In this document: positions 32,091 to 42,179 of the stretch, in pieces
How the letters are laid out: each line of letters starts with the position of its first letter
How positions within the stretch are numbered: the first letter of the stretch is position 1
Position numbers and translations under genes: made by a program
Assembly (NCBI GenBank): GCA_027257055.1
Contig: JAPVLO010000968.1
Span: forward strand, 590,224-654,223
Direction of reading: 5' to 3'
Length of the DNA: 64,000 nucleotides
Source of the DNA: Cephalopachus bancanus
Lineage: Eukaryota > Chordata > Mammalia > Primates > Tarsiidae
Notes under the pieces: generated by a model
The model's input: the letters and a program-made list of their open reading frames with translations, nothing else
What the model was told of the DNA's origin: nothing
Databases searched by the model: none

Positions 32091-32811
32091 TAGGTCAGGC
32101 TGCCCATGTTGCGAGGACTTGGGGACATGCTCTCCTGAAACATTGCCCGTGGTGAGTGGTAGGGAAACCCTGAAAGGAGAGGCAGGTGCTGGTAGCCAGG
32201 TGGGGAAAAGAAGAGAATGTTGAGTCTTGGTACTTGTAGCAAAGCAAAAGAGTAAAGAAAAAGAAAAAATACTTCCCCAAGCCAGGGTACTCACTTAGTC
32301 CTGATGAGTGTGCCAGCAGCTTAAGGTCCCTTCCTGAAGACTGTGGACCAACCAAGGCAGATCTACCAGAAAAACAAATCCCCATCTCCTCCTGGAGTCC
32401 CCCTTCCCACAGCTGGTGCTTGCCCTTTCCTCCTCCACCACACTCATATGTCAACCCCAGGTTGTGGACATCGGTCTGACCCCTCAGCACTTCCTTATTC
32501 CCCATCGCCATCTTTCCCTCTGTGTGAACTTGTTCTCTGGCAATTCACAAGATGTGGAAGATTCCACACACCAATTCATATGAAAGAACTATTGACGGAT
32601 GATGGTTTATTATCATGCTCTTTCTCATGAGTCATTGTGGATTATAAGGCATAATCCAGAGAAATGAGTCTCTAAGATTGGACATGACGAAAGCAGTAAA
32701 TTCTCGAGGGTCGTTTTGGTCAAGGAAGACATTACGGCACTCATACCTGGCATGTTACCTTATGTCCTTCAGCTCCTAAGGTATGTTGTGAGGTAACCTA
32801 TCCAATTATTT
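32091..32811. other. Single-copy sequence, no feature recognised
   Basis: A 138-codon minus frame (32095-32511) and a 95-codon plus frame (32343-32630) overlap in a GC-richer stretch. No recognisable protein family. Confidence 0.45.
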
Positions 32812-33740
32812 AGTCATCAAATATATAGCGAACATTGTCTGTGTGCCAGAAATGGTCTAGGCATGGAGGGGCGGATAGAGAAATGAGTGAAATAGACAAA
32901 AATCTTTGCCCAACAGATATCATATTTTAGTGGGGGAATGACAGACAATACACAAAACCAAGAGCAAAATGCATGCCATATTAGATAATTATAAAAGTGA
33001 TGGGGAAAAATAAAGCAAAGCAGGGGATAGGACCTGAGGAGGATGGCTGCCAAGGCGTCGGTGAGTAGAGATGAGGAGAAGAATGAGGGTGCATTGTCAA
33101 TATCTGACCGAGCACCCTTCAAAGAAGAGAGAGCAGTAAGTACAAAGCTCTGAGCTGGCAGTGCTTCTGAGGTGTTTCACAAGAGAAGGTGCCAGTGTGA
33201 ATGGAACAGAGTAAGCAAGAGGAAAAAGAGCAAGGTCACAGTATCAGGGGTCGTACGATGTAGGGCCTTGTAGGCTACTGTGCAAATTCTGACTTTCAGC
33301 CTGCGTAGAACAAGGTGTCATCAGAGAGTTTGAGATGCTGGGTATGGATTAAAGGGGCAGAAGACCAAATTTGGAGTAAGAGATGATGGTGATTCGGGCC
33401 AGGATGGTATGGGAGAGGTGGTGAGGAGTGGTTGACTTCTGGATATAGTTGGAAAGTAGAGCCAACAATTCTCTACGGGATGTGCGGTTTGAGGGAAGAC
33501 GAGGCGAGAGAATGACTGGTAGCTTCTGGAACTGACATAAACTGAGGTGGGGAGGACAGTGGCTAGTGTAGGAGCTCATTTAGCACTGTGTTGAGTTTGG
33601 TCTGGTTAAATTTGAGTCTGTCAGATATTGAGGGAAAGATGATGAGGAAGCATTTAGATATTGGGTATGTATGCTCGATTTCAGGGTGATGTCTGCAATG
33701 GAGATTTAAATATGGGCAGATACTTATGTCAAGAAATCTA
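32812..33740 (-). mobile_element. L2 LINE, long 3' region (minus)
   Basis: Nearly 0.93 kb of continuous L2 in reverse: CTGTGTGCCAGAAATGGTCT, AATAGACAAAAATCTTTGCC, ATAATTATAAAAGTGATGGG, AATGGAACAGAGTAAGCAAG, CGATGTAGGGCCTTGTAGGC, AGAGATGATGGTGATTCGGG. Old and diverged but unusually long for an L2 fragment. Confidence 0.8.
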
Positions 33741-33741
33741 G

Positions 33742-33985
33742 ATAGATGCAAGATAACAGAGTGTGTAGGCACAGACTCTGAAGCCAGATTGCCCGGGATA
33801 CACATCTGGCAAATAGTCTAGCCATGGGGCACTCAGTTTCCTCATCTGTAAAATGGAGAAAATAATTACAGCATCTAATTTAAGGAGTTGCTGTGACAAT
33901 TGAGTTAGTAAATGTATTTAAATTACATGGACAAAGGTCTGACAACAAGGGAGTGCAGAAAAGTATTAGCTGTTGCTGTGGTTTC
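33742..33985 (+). mobile_element. MIR SINE (plus), nearly full length
   Basis: Contains GGCACAGACTCTGAAGCCAG, GGGGCACTCAGTTTCCTCAT, CTGTAAAATGGAGAAAATAA and TTAAGGAGTTGCTGTGACAA in MIR order. Confidence 0.85.
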
Positions 33986-34090
33986 TTTTATTATGAGGTT
34001 TTTTTATTATGAGGTCTTTTTGATAGTTTCAAATGCTTTTTATGTACTCTCTCCTTTAATCCTCATACAAACATATGAGAGAGATGCCTC

Positions 34091-34589
34091 CAAGCAGTAA
34101 TTTCTTTTTGGAAGACCAATTTCTTTGTAACACAGGTTTCCCCAACTACGTAAGTGTTCTAGGACCCTATCAGCAACCAGCTAGCATTGTTGTGGGGGGC
34201 TGATTTCAGCTTCAGTGAATTTGGTTTTGGAGATTCTTTCAAAACATTTGCCCATTTTGTGATGGGTGATTTATGAGCACACCTGCCCACACTATACGGA
34301 GCTTTCAGCAGTTTTTGACCCCAAACAACATGACCCCTGTGCCCTACTCTCCCTATTCACCTGATCTCACCTAGAGCAATTTTTTGCTTGTTTGTTTGTT
34401 TCCCTGGATGAAAAAAAAAGTCATCAAAGTGAAATATTTTGCTGATGTCGTAGAGGTGAAACAAACAAAAAAAGAGGCATAAGCACTAAAAGACATTGAA
34501 ATTCATGAGTTCAAAAGATAGTTTGAGCAGTGGGAAAATTGTCATGACAGGTATAAGTAAATTCTGTGTTTTTTGGGTCTCTTTTCATG
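34091..34589 (+). mobile_element. Mariner (Tc1/mariner) element remnant
   Basis: About 0.5 kb inserted in a MIR, carrying the 3' part of a mariner-type transposase gene (34260-34570). Terminal repeats are not clearly visible and the exact edges are inferred from the MIR breakpoints. It is far shorter than a complete 1.3-kb mariner, so most of the gene is gone. Confidence 0.65.
34260..34570 (+). pseudogene. Mariner transposase C-terminal fossil
   Basis: Conceptual translation gives the end of the DDE/D catalytic domain: TYSPYSPDL-like residues from CTCTCCCTATTCACCTGATC (34347-34366), then FPGWKK-like and FADV-EVKQ-like matches around GAAATATTTTGCTGATGTCG (34431-34450), then ALKDIEIHEFKR from 34485 onward and a final EQWEN-like stretch. 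Upstream, GAGCACACCTGCCCACACTA corresponds to the conserved HDNAPAHT region. Stops and frameshifts are present. The mariner family transposase cuts and pastes DNA at TA sites; this copy is dead. Confidence 0.75.
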
Positions 34590-34790
34590 TCAGATAGATA
34601 TTATTTGTCTTATACTTTTACACATGGGGAAACTAAGGAACAGAGAGGATAAATCATTTACTGAAGGAGATCCAGTTGGGAAGTAGAACAAAGAATATTT
34701 AAACCTAGTTTTGTTTGACTCAAAGAACGAGCAGTTAATCATTTTTATAAATAGTAAAATCTGGTCTTGTGTGTGGGTCAAGACATCAGA

Positions 34791-35929
34791 AGATTAGAGT
34801 TGTAGTTCATATCAATAGCCAAGCTAGAACTCAATGAGTATAAGCTCAAAGTAATCCTGTGAACAAAGCCACAGGATAATTTAAAATGTCAATATGACAT
34901 TCTGTTCAATGGTAAATTAATAAGATGTGACTGAAAGCCTTTCTTGTCATGGCTGTAACAATCACAAGCCTTACTTTCTTGACTCTCTAATCTCACACTA
35001 TGAAAATAGGCAATCAGGAGAAGCAGCCTTCAAATACCAGCTAAGTCCTTTTCATACACAAAGGTGACATATTGGCAGTATCCAATTTTGTTCATTTCTA
35101 TTGGAAGAAGTATTGCTTTAAACACTAGTATGCGATGGAATGAGTAATGTAAAATGAGAGGCGGTTTTCTGTAATGAATTTAAGATAGAAAGCATTTTAA
35201 TCCTCCTGTCGTTCTTCTTGTTGCTGAGGTGATGGTCAGCTATGTGATTTGAGTGACTCTGAGGTTAGGCTAAAAGCAGGGAGGTTCCAGCAAGTATTTG
35301 AGCCATCTGGTAAAAACCCGTTGGGTCATGATGGAGAATACTGCTTATGTTTCAGAATCCTTTAACCTTGGATATTTCTTTAGCTGCAGATTCTTGGCTC
35401 CCGTGGCTTTGGGCATCTTCTCCACTCAGTCTCAGTTGATGACCATGGATTTGGGCATCTTCTCCACTCAGTCTCAGTGCTACTTCCTGGATCACATTCA
35501 GAGCATTCTGATGTCTCCGTCCCATGGATTATGTCCAGAACTAGCTCCCGACTCGCTACTTATCTACCAACTGGCACTTTAATTAAACTCCATTTCTGCA
35601 ATGTGGTGACAGAGGGTGACATCCCCATGGGAAAGTTTTGTTAGACCTTGTTGCCATGTCTCTTCCATTAAGAGCTATGAGAGGGCTCTCAACTGAGACT
35701 ACTTTCTTCCAAACCTGGCAAGTGTCTTTATAATGTGGACAGTATGGGCCTTTCTATACTCAGGGTGAAAGTTCAGTCTTTTCTTTTTCTAGGAGGTGAG
35801 ATTAAGAAGGGCACCTTTAGCCCAGGCATGTGTGCAGACACGTCCTCAGAGCACGTGAACTTAAGAAAGACCAGAAATGCTGGAAAATGCTCACTGGTCA
35901 TGCCAGAAAACTAGATCTCACCTACCTGC
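34791..35929. other. Single-copy sequence with a short direct duplication
   Basis: No known repeat identified. It holds a tandem 42-bp duplication (35408-35478) and the odd stretch ACTTTAATTAAACTCCATTTC (35575-35595), which looks like the R region of some LTRs but has no supporting ends. Confidence 0.45.
35408..35478. repeat. Direct duplication, 42-bp period, 29-bp identity
   Basis: TTTGGGCATCTTCTCCACTC followed by AGTCTCAGT occurs at 35408 and again at 35450 with no mismatch. The period is 14 codons, so it keeps the 94-codon frame at 35298-35582 open with a repeated LGIFSTQSQ peptide. Confidence 0.95.
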
Positions 35930-36271
35930 AATTCTTTCTTTGCCCTACCACCCACATCTAAACCACAGCAACTCCTGTCAACTTTACATCTAAAGTATAG
36001 CTGTCATCTGCCCATTCTCTCCATCTTCTCTGCCTGCCATCTGGTGTCTCCACTTGTGTGTTCTCCCAGCTTATTCTCTACAGGACAGTTAAAGTAAATT
36101 TGTGGATCATAAACTAGATTAAACAACTTCCCTGATTTGAAACTAATGGCTTCCCAAAAGATCTTGCATGATCTGATGATCTGGTCTCAGTGTCTCTCAC
36201 TGATATCACCTTCTGTGACTCTGCCTCTGGTCACCATGCTGAGCCACAGGACTTTGTTTTGTTTGTTGGAT

Positions 36272-36287
36272 AGGATGAGCTTTTTCT
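36272..36287. repeat. Target-site duplication (left) of Alu
   Basis: AGGATGAGCTTTTTCT, repeated exactly at 36581-36596. Confidence 0.97.
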
Positions 36288-36580
36288 TTCTTTTTTTTTT
36301 TGAATTGGAGTTTCACTCTGTCACCCAGACTGGAGTGCAGTAGCTGCTCCCAGTCACCGTAGCCTTGACCTGCTGGGCTCCGGTGATCCTTCTGCCTCGC
36401 CTTCCAAGTAGCTGGAACTACAGACGCGTGCTACCACACCCGGCTAATTTTTTTTTATTTATCGTAGAGGTGAGGTCTCACCAAGTTGCCCAGGTAGGTC
36501 TTGAACTGGTGGGCTCAGGCATTCTATTCACACCAGCCTCCCAAAGCATGGGATTACAGGCTGAGCCACCGAGCCCAGCT
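36288..36580 (-). mobile_element. Alu SINE (minus) in L2
   Basis: GAATTGGAGTTTCACTCTGT tail, GCAGTAGCTGCTCCCAGTCA, linker TTTTTTTTATTTATCGTAGA, head GGATTACAGGCTGAGCCACC. Perfect 16-bp target duplications. Same lineage as the copies at 28.7 and 46.8 kb. Confidence 0.97.
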
Positions 36581-36740
36581 AGGATGAGCTTTTTCTAACC
36601 TCAGGGCCCTTGCACATGCTTTCTCCTCTACCACAAAGGTCTTTTCCCCTGATTCTCCTAGTATGGCTTCTTTTCCCAAAACTCTTCGTTGAAAGGTTAC
36701 TGCCTTGGAAGAGGTCTATTTGTTGGATCTAAACTAGTTA

Positions 36741-37284
36741 TTTTCTTTCCTTCCATCATGTCTCTTCATACAACAAGTCTATGTTGGGTGTCAGCTATGC
36801 TTCAGGCCCTGGGAATAAGCTGTCACCAAGATGAGCAGCAAATCTGGCCTGTTGGCTGTTGGCATTTCTTCACAGCCTTTAATTCCACTTGAGTCATTTA
36901 TTGTTTTGCTTGTTTCAGCCTTATTCTCTGTGCCCCACCCCTAGGCAGGTTGGGAAGAATAACTCAGTTTTGGTTGTTCAGCCTTCCCATGGTTATGAGT
37001 TGCAAGGAGGCAGAAGATAGAGCTTCTGTCGACACCAAGGGTCAGAGTGGGCACAGTTTGCTGCCTTTCGTGTTATTCTTGTGCTTAGAAGAACACTTTT
37101 GAGCCTGGGCATGCCTACACAGATCAACAATGATACTTCTCAAAGACAGTGCACAGATGGCATTATTCATACAGTTGGAAACTTTAGACTTGTGCCCCAT
37201 TATTTCTTGGTGGTGTTGTTTTGCTCCACAGTATAGAATTCTTTAGACGCTGCGGTTTTCTCTACATTTCAGTTTGTATATAAA
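36741..37284. other. Single-copy sequence, no feature recognised
   Basis: Nothing identified beyond a weak L2-like continuation (CTATGTTGGGTGTCAGCTAT). Confidence 0.45.
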
Positions 37285-37445
37285 AATTACCCAGTAATTC
37301 AGATTGCAAAGTTCTACCTCCAGAGATGTTGATTGTTAGATCTAAGGTGAGACCCAGGGATCTGCATCTTTAAGACGCTCCCCATTCTAGAGTAGGTTCA
37401 TAGACTGCAATCTGTAAAACACTTTCTAGAGCATAGTCTGATGCG
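37285..37445 (+). mobile_element. MER5A-like hAT element
   Basis: ACCCAGTAATTCAGATTGCA, CTACCTCCAGAGATGTTGAT, GAGACCCAGGGATCTGCATC and GACTGCAATCTGTAAAACAC follow the MER5A pattern. Diverged. Confidence 0.5.
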
Positions 37446-37801
37446 ATAAGCCCTGAAATACCTTTCTAGAGTCCTGGATGCCAGAGAATTGCAATGGTAG
37501 GCTCTCCTACATTCAAGTGACTATATGTCCAAATTTGCCTGCGATATCTTGGTATATGCCTATTGTCACGGCATAATTATTAATAATGGTCACTTCTCTG
37601 CCAAAAGTGTCACAATTTGAAAGGCAAATTATTTGGTGACTCTATATGGACAGAATCTTACCCAAGAGGCTGTGATAAGAAGCTTCGTTGTGGGGGATAA
37701 AAAAGTAGTCCTATTTGAAAGACATGAAATGGCAATCTGCCTATCAGGTCCAGAACTTCTGCCATAGGATTTTTGTGCCCTCACTATAAAAACGTTGCTT
37801 C
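37446..37801. other. Single-copy sequence, no feature recognised
   Basis: Nothing identified. Confidence 0.5.
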
Positions 37802-37937
37802 TTACATTCTACGAAATTCCAGTTCCTTCTTCCTCCTCACCACTCCTCTGACAGACTTACCATAACAATTCACACCTTTACTTAGGTCTGTGCTGCTTAA
37901 TACAGTTGCCAATAGGATCATGTGGCTATTTGAATTC
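37802..37937. repeat. Local duplication block, copy 1
   Basis: About 135 bp repeated in the same orientation at 39579-39720. Shared words include CCTTCTTCCTCCTCACCA, CTCCTCTGACAGAC and CTTAGGTCTGTGCTG. Divergence is roughly 15-20 per cent by eye. The block crosses from single-copy flank into a hAT element, so it is a true segmental duplication and not two copies of one repeat. Confidence 0.85.
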
Positions 37938-38045
37938 AAGTCTGCATTAATCAAAATTAAATCAAAATTCAGCTTTTGAGTCTTAGCAACCACATTTCAA
38001 CTGCCCACTAATCACAGATGACTGATGCACGCTGTCTTAGATGGC
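37886..38045 (+). mobile_element. hAT-Charlie type non-autonomous element
   Basis: GGTCTGTGCTGCTTAATACA, ATCATGTGGCTATTTGAATT, TTAAATCAAAATTCAGCTTT and AACCACATTTCAACTGCCCA match the family described at 10003-10150, in the opposite orientation. Family name not fixed. Confidence 0.65.
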
Positions 38046-38399
38046 AAATTGGAGAACATCTCATCGTTGTGGGACTTTTTTTATCAGACGTTCTTTGCCT
38101 AAATTGCGTTTCTGTGTTTTTTGCCTACTTGGATTTGTATTCAGCATTTTTTGCAGTTATGATTTGGGAGAAGTCAGAAAATTAAAAATAATGTCCATAA
38201 ATTGCTGTAGAGATCGTCTAATACAATCTTTTCCTATAACAAATCAATCAATCAATAGATAAATAACTCGTTTATTTAGGTGACTAAGGTCAGTTGGCTA
38301 GGTCTCAGAAAATGTTGGCTAGTGTGAGTACCCACATTTGTTAAGTAACCCTAATTAACTGCTTGCTGCCAAAGTGTCCGTTTGCAAAATGGGAACGAT
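38046..38399. other. Single-copy sequence, no feature recognised
   Basis: AT-rich; short AATCAATCAATCAATAGATAAA run at 38242-38263. Confidence 0.5.
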
Positions 38400-38750
38400 T
38401 ACCATAGCCTTTCGTCAGAATGACACTGAAGCAGTCTTTCGGCATATGCAAGGCCACTGCTGAGTCAGCACTGTCTCATGTCGTTAAAAGGTACGCAGGT
38501 TCTGCAGGCTGCTATGGGCTCTTTATTGGAATTCATTATGAATATATTAGCAAAAGTGATTCAAAAAGAAGTTAAATCAAAACAGCTGTCAGCATGATTC
38601 GGTCCAAAGACAACTTGCATATTCTATTTGCTATTAAGCTGACACTAGGTTCCCTTAATGAGAGATTTCCCATTTCGAATGGGTGTGAAATGGCTAGCAC
38701 TGGGGAAGCTTTGAGGAGCCTGTGCCTGGTGCTGCTTTCAGCACTTCAGG
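38400..38750. promoter_or_regulatory. Candidate enhancer-like single-copy block
   Basis: A repeat-free stretch between old repeats carrying a cluster of sequence-specific factor words: a Maf-type palindrome (38458-38470), ATTCATTATGAATATATTAG (homeodomain-like, 38530-38549), CAGCTGTCAG (E-box overlapping a TGACAG MEIS/TGIF word, 38583-38592), and TTTGCTATTAAGC (38626-38638). No coding frame of note. This is inference from motif density only. Confidence 0.3.
38458..38470. promoter_or_regulatory. Perfect T-MARE (Maf / bZIP) motif
   Basis: TGCTGAGTCAGCA: an exact 13-bp palindrome-type Maf recognition element containing the AP-1/NF-E2 core TGAGTCA. In known systems such sites bind large or small Maf dimers, NF-E2/NRF or BACH factors. 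Confidence 0.55.
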
Positions 38751-39064
38751 TCTACTTGACATCTTCAAAGAAAATGGTAAACCTGTCTGTCCATCTGGTC
38801 CATATGACTGACGCTCTGGCCCTCTTCAGAAGGAGAATCATTTGGTTCAACGCTACTTTTCTTCTCAGGGCATGCCCTCTGTTCTCCCATTGCTCTGGGA
38901 AGATACTTTGAAATACACGTGTAGTGCATGAAAATGGTGCACAACACCCTCGTTTGATCACTGGTTGGACTTGACTTTCACTTTGTTGAAGGTGTGAGAA
39001 CAGCTTGGACGGATGTCTACAGGCGGGGGAAAGTTACGAGCGTGTTGTGGTTACGGACTCGGCT

Positions 39065-39280
39065 GTTCTGCACTTACTACGCGCCAAGCAGAATATTGGC
39101 TTATAAGAACCCTTTGCGGTCCTGGTCATCCTCCTGTGGAAGCGAAGAAATGGAGACTTAGTGGGAGGAAGCAAATGTCTCTGGACGTATAAAAGGGAGT
39201 CAGGATTCTGACCCGAGTAGTTTGGCTCAGAGCCCCCACTCTGCCTACCGCATTGCTTTGTTTTCCTTGCATGGCTAAAG
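39065..39280 (-). mobile_element. MIR SINE (minus), copy a
   Basis: CTGCACTTACTACGCGCCAA, CCTGGTCATCCTCCTGTGG, GGAAGCAAATGTCTCTGG, GGAGTCAGGATTCTGACC, TTTGGCTCAGAGCCC: reversed MIR. It shares non-consensus details with the copy at 39722-39860. Confidence 0.75.
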
Positions 39281-39299
39281 CATGCTTGTGGAGCTACTT

Positions 39300-39425
39300 T
39301 CTCATTTGATGCCACGGCCACCCTGCTAGGTGGAACAGCAGGTGCGTGCCTTGCTTGGATGGAGCCACCAAGCGCAGCAGCAACTCGCCCAAGGTCAAGC
39401 AGCAAGTGTGAACGTCTGAGGCTTG
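39300..39425 (-). mobile_element. MIR fragment (minus), copy b
   Basis: CTCATTTGATGCCACGGCCA, CCCTGCTAGGTGGAACAGC and CTCGCCCAAGGTCAAGCAGC match the reversed MIR centre. GC-rich and diverged. Confidence 0.6.
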
Positions 39426-39578
39426 TGGATACACTTGGCCTGGTAGACACTAAGACTGCCAAGGCATCGAAACAGACGGAAATTACTGTGAAAGATGACA
39501 CCTTCTGTCCACCCAGCGTGATCCCCAAGGCAGCAGAGACGCTTGTCTTGCCAGCACCCCTGTGCAATGTAGTCCCTG

Positions 39579-39720
39579 GCGTTCTACGGATTCCAGCTCC
39601 TTCTTCCTCCTCACCAGTCCTCTGACAGACGTACCCTAGCAATTCACATCTTTGCTTAGGTCTGTGCTGTTTAACACAGGAGCCAGTAGGAGCATGTGGC
39701 GATTTAAACTCAGGTCTCTT
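39579..39720. repeat. Local duplication block, copy 2
   Basis: Direct-orientation copy of 37802-37937. It enters the hAT element (GGTCTGTGCTGTTTAACACA) but breaks off after about 60 bp, where MIR sequence begins. Confidence 0.85.
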
Positions 39721-39721
39721 A

Positions 39722-39860
39722 CAGACGTGAAGAGATGGAGGCTCAGAGAGAGGAAGCAAATGTCCCTGTTTGTACAAAAGGGAGTCAGGGTTCGAACCCG
39801 AGCTATTTGGCTCAGAGCCCTCATTCTATCCATCAACCATATTATTTTGCTTTATTTGGA
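39722..39860 (-). mobile_element. MIR fragment (minus), copy c
   Basis: GAGATGGAGGCTCAGAGAGA, GGAAGCAAATGTCCCTG, GGAGTCAGGGTTCGAACC, TTTGGCTCAGAGCCC. It shares with copy a the non-MIR-consensus words GGAAGCAAATGTC and AAAAGGGAGTCAGG, so it is probably a duplicate of copy a. GGTTCGAACC is the tRNA-like head of MIR, not a tRNA gene. Confidence 0.75.
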
Positions 39861-41894
39861 CAGTTAAAAATGTGTTTTCCGTCTGTGTTCCGCCCATTTA
39901 ATGGAGTCGCAGGAGCTCTTGCACTGCTGTGTTCCGGAATGGCATGTCGTTTGACTTTCTGGAAAAGTAGACGTGTTTAAACGCCAAAAAGCATCTGGGG
40001 GGATTCAGAGAATGGTGATTAAAAGCACACACCGAGGCCCCCGGGCATTCCAATTTTAGGAATTCTGGGATGCAAGATTAGTGTCAAAATTGAGGCTCAA
40101 GACTTGGTTGACTGGGAAGTTTCTTCTACCCAGCTGTGTAAACCACCGTATTGACAATGTCAGAAAAATGAAGTTCTTTTTTGGATTGGGGCTATGAAAA
40201 AGACAGGACTAAGAGCAAAACTAGAAATGCATTAGTTTTGTCATGTGGGGTCTGTGATGGCATCAGTTTTGGGCACCAGAACAGACTCTTCTGTTCATAG
40301 GGATAGAGCACTTGACAGCTTTATGGAGCTTCCCCATAAAACGGTGATTGCCTCTTGATTCCTGTCCTGTGTATCACACCGTTCATAAGTTAATTTGTAC
40401 ATCCCATAATATTGAACGTCTATTCTGATCGGTCTTTCAGATTTCTTAACATTTATATCATTCCCTTTGACAGAGCTTGGGGGAAGCTTTCTCCTAGTGT
40501 TAGAGGCTGGGAGGGTGATGGGGGGAGTGGGATGGCTCAGAGAAGTCTGTGGAGACTGGCTGACAGATTTGGTGACCACCGAGCCAAGCAAGTGGGTTAT
40601 AGCTAACAGACACGCTGTGATGACATGTAACACTGTCACTGCTTTAGTCTTGACAGTTTTGGAGAGAGATATTGAATGCTATGCCAAGAGTATTGCTGCA
40701 GCGATATTTGGGTTGCAGGGCCTGTGGACTGTGAACTTGTGCTCATCAAGGACGAGAATAAATTTTAAAAAGCTGTTAGCTGTGTCAACGCTCAGGTAAC
40801 CAACTTGCGGTGTATTTCACATCATGGTGCATAAAATCATACAGGGCGTATGCAGGAAGTCAGGCCAGTGCAAGCTCTCAGGAACATTTGATTTAGAGCC
40901 AAAGGTTTGGGACTCTGTTTCAGACTTAGGTTCCCTGTACCATTCGTGTATTACATCATTCAATCATTCATTTGTTCATCTGTTCATATAAAAATTGCTG
41001 ATAAATCTGTAATTAAAGAGAGCCTACCTTTATTAGTTTGTCACGGCAAATAGATGTCATTTGGCAGGGATTCATCAATGTACAATATTCAGTATCCTAT
41101 CTGCTCAGAATAGCAGGAAATGTAGCCTTATCCTTTGAGGACACTCTTCTCATAATAGGTACAAGAACTCCGGGATGCTGACTGAACCCAGATAGCGAGT
41201 TCAGGTTCTGTCTTTCTGACCAAAGACCTGTTCTCTACCGTGCATGCATCTGATGCCTAGTACTCCTGAGAAGGCTGAGTCCTGTGAGATCCAGCCCATA
41301 TGCATGGAGGGGAAACCGACATGTGACCTAGTGAGAAGGAGACAGAAGGAAAGTCTCTCTAGTGATGCTTAGGTGCTCCATGCCAACGCTGTCTTGGTAG
41401 AAGAACAGTTTCTCTGGCCAGCTTGTGAAATTATGTTAGCACAATACCTGAGATTATAAATACGTATGTTACTAGAAAACATGGTTTGGAGAGGGTTTGG
41501 GGTTGGCCATTTGGCAAATTCGGAAGCAACGTCTACCATGCCCCCGATGGTCATTTTTATCTCAAGAAACGTGTTAAATTTTTCCTGCCAGTTGGCCTTG
41601 ATCAGAGACATCCTAGGTCTTCCCCCTCACGTTTTGATATTTCAGTGCCTTTTAGCCTCAGGGAAAAGCCGTCAAGTCCTTGATATTTTACCTTTCAGAA
41701 GACCTCTCTGCTTTTATGCATATTCGCAGTGCTTCTAGCAAACATCAAGCTGTATATTTCAGTTAGTACAGGAGATGGATGAATGCTCTATCAACCAACA
41801 GAGCTGGATTGTACCTTCCCCTTCAAAATAAAGGTCAGAGAAGTCCTGTGCACTTGGCACTCACTCACCTGCATCTACTGTGTGCTGCAAATTC
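39861..41894. other. Single-copy sequence, no feature recognised
   Basis: About 2 kb with no recognisable repeat except a possible reversed MIR scrap near 41160-41235 (CTCCGGGATGCTGACTGAAC, GTTCTCTACCGTGCATGC). Frames of 110-114 codons (40295-40639 minus, 40467-40799 plus) overlap each other on opposite strands and lack domains. Confidence 0.45.
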
Positions 41895-42085
41895 TGTTAG
41901 TTCCAGGAGTTGGCAAACTAGATAAAGTCGTGTTGGAACACAACCATGTCCGTTCCTTTACTACCGTATATGGCTGCTTTCACGCTACAGTGGCAGAGTT
42001 GGGTAGTTACTACAGAGCCCGTGAGACCCTCGGAGCCTAAAATATCTGCTATCTGGCCCTTTTCAGAAAAGGGTCCCGTTAGGGT
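41895..42085 (-). mobile_element. MER1-like hAT-Charlie element (minus)
   Basis: CAGGAGTTGGCAAACTAGAT, GTGTTGGAACACAACCATGT, TATATGGCTGCTTTCACGCT, GTGGCAGAGTTGGGTAGTTA, CCTAAAATATCTGCTATCTG. This is the reverse of the element whose sense reads CAGGGGTCGGCAAAC...CTGTAAAGGGCCAGATAG. Confidence 0.75.
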
Positions 42086-42179
42086 CTGGGAGTTCAGAAA
42101 CAGAAACTTGCTGTTGCTGTCCTCAAGAGGGAGCCAAAGTCATGAGAGTACGACCGAGCTAAGTGCCTTGAGTGCTGGG

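Larger units (their letters stand above)
34015..34790 (-). mobile_element. MIR SINE (minus), split by a mariner element
   Basis: Left part 34015-34090: TCTCTCCTTTAATCCTCATA then AACATATGAGAGAGATGCC. Right part from 34590: CACATGGGGAAACTAAGGAA, CAGAGAGGATAAATCATTTA, AAATGACTCAAAGAACGAGC-like end. The two parts join correctly in the MIR consensus, so the 0.5 kb between them was inserted later. Confidence 0.7.
35930..36740 (+). mobile_element. L2 LINE (plus), interrupted by an Alu
   Basis: Left part 35930-36271: AAACAACTTCCCTGATTTGA, TGGCTTCCCAAAAGATCTTG, GATCTGGTCTCAGTGTCTCT. Right part from 36597: ACCTCAGGGCCCTTGCACAT, CTTTCTCCTCTACCACAAAG, GTCTTTTCCCCTGATTCTCC. This is the L2 body in correct order across the Alu. 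Confidence 0.8.
39034..39777 (-). other. 247-codon open frame across MIR copies (probably not a gene)
   Basis: The longest open frame outside L1. It reads leftward from 39777 (MYKQGHLLPLSEPPSLHVCK) to 39034. Its start region and a downstream stretch contain similar peptides (YKQGHLLPLSEPPSL and YVQRHLLPPTKSPFL) because the frame crosses two related MIR segments. No domain, signal peptide or membrane segment is visible. GC content is locally higher here, which lowers stop frequency. I regard it as a chance frame in MIR-derived DNA; an exonised MIR cannot be excluded. Confidence 0.12.

Noticed and set aside
39790..39812. tRNA-like GGTTCGAACCCGAG
   Set aside because: It is the tRNA-derived part of a MIR (and part of a duplicated block); no cloverleaf can be completed around it.
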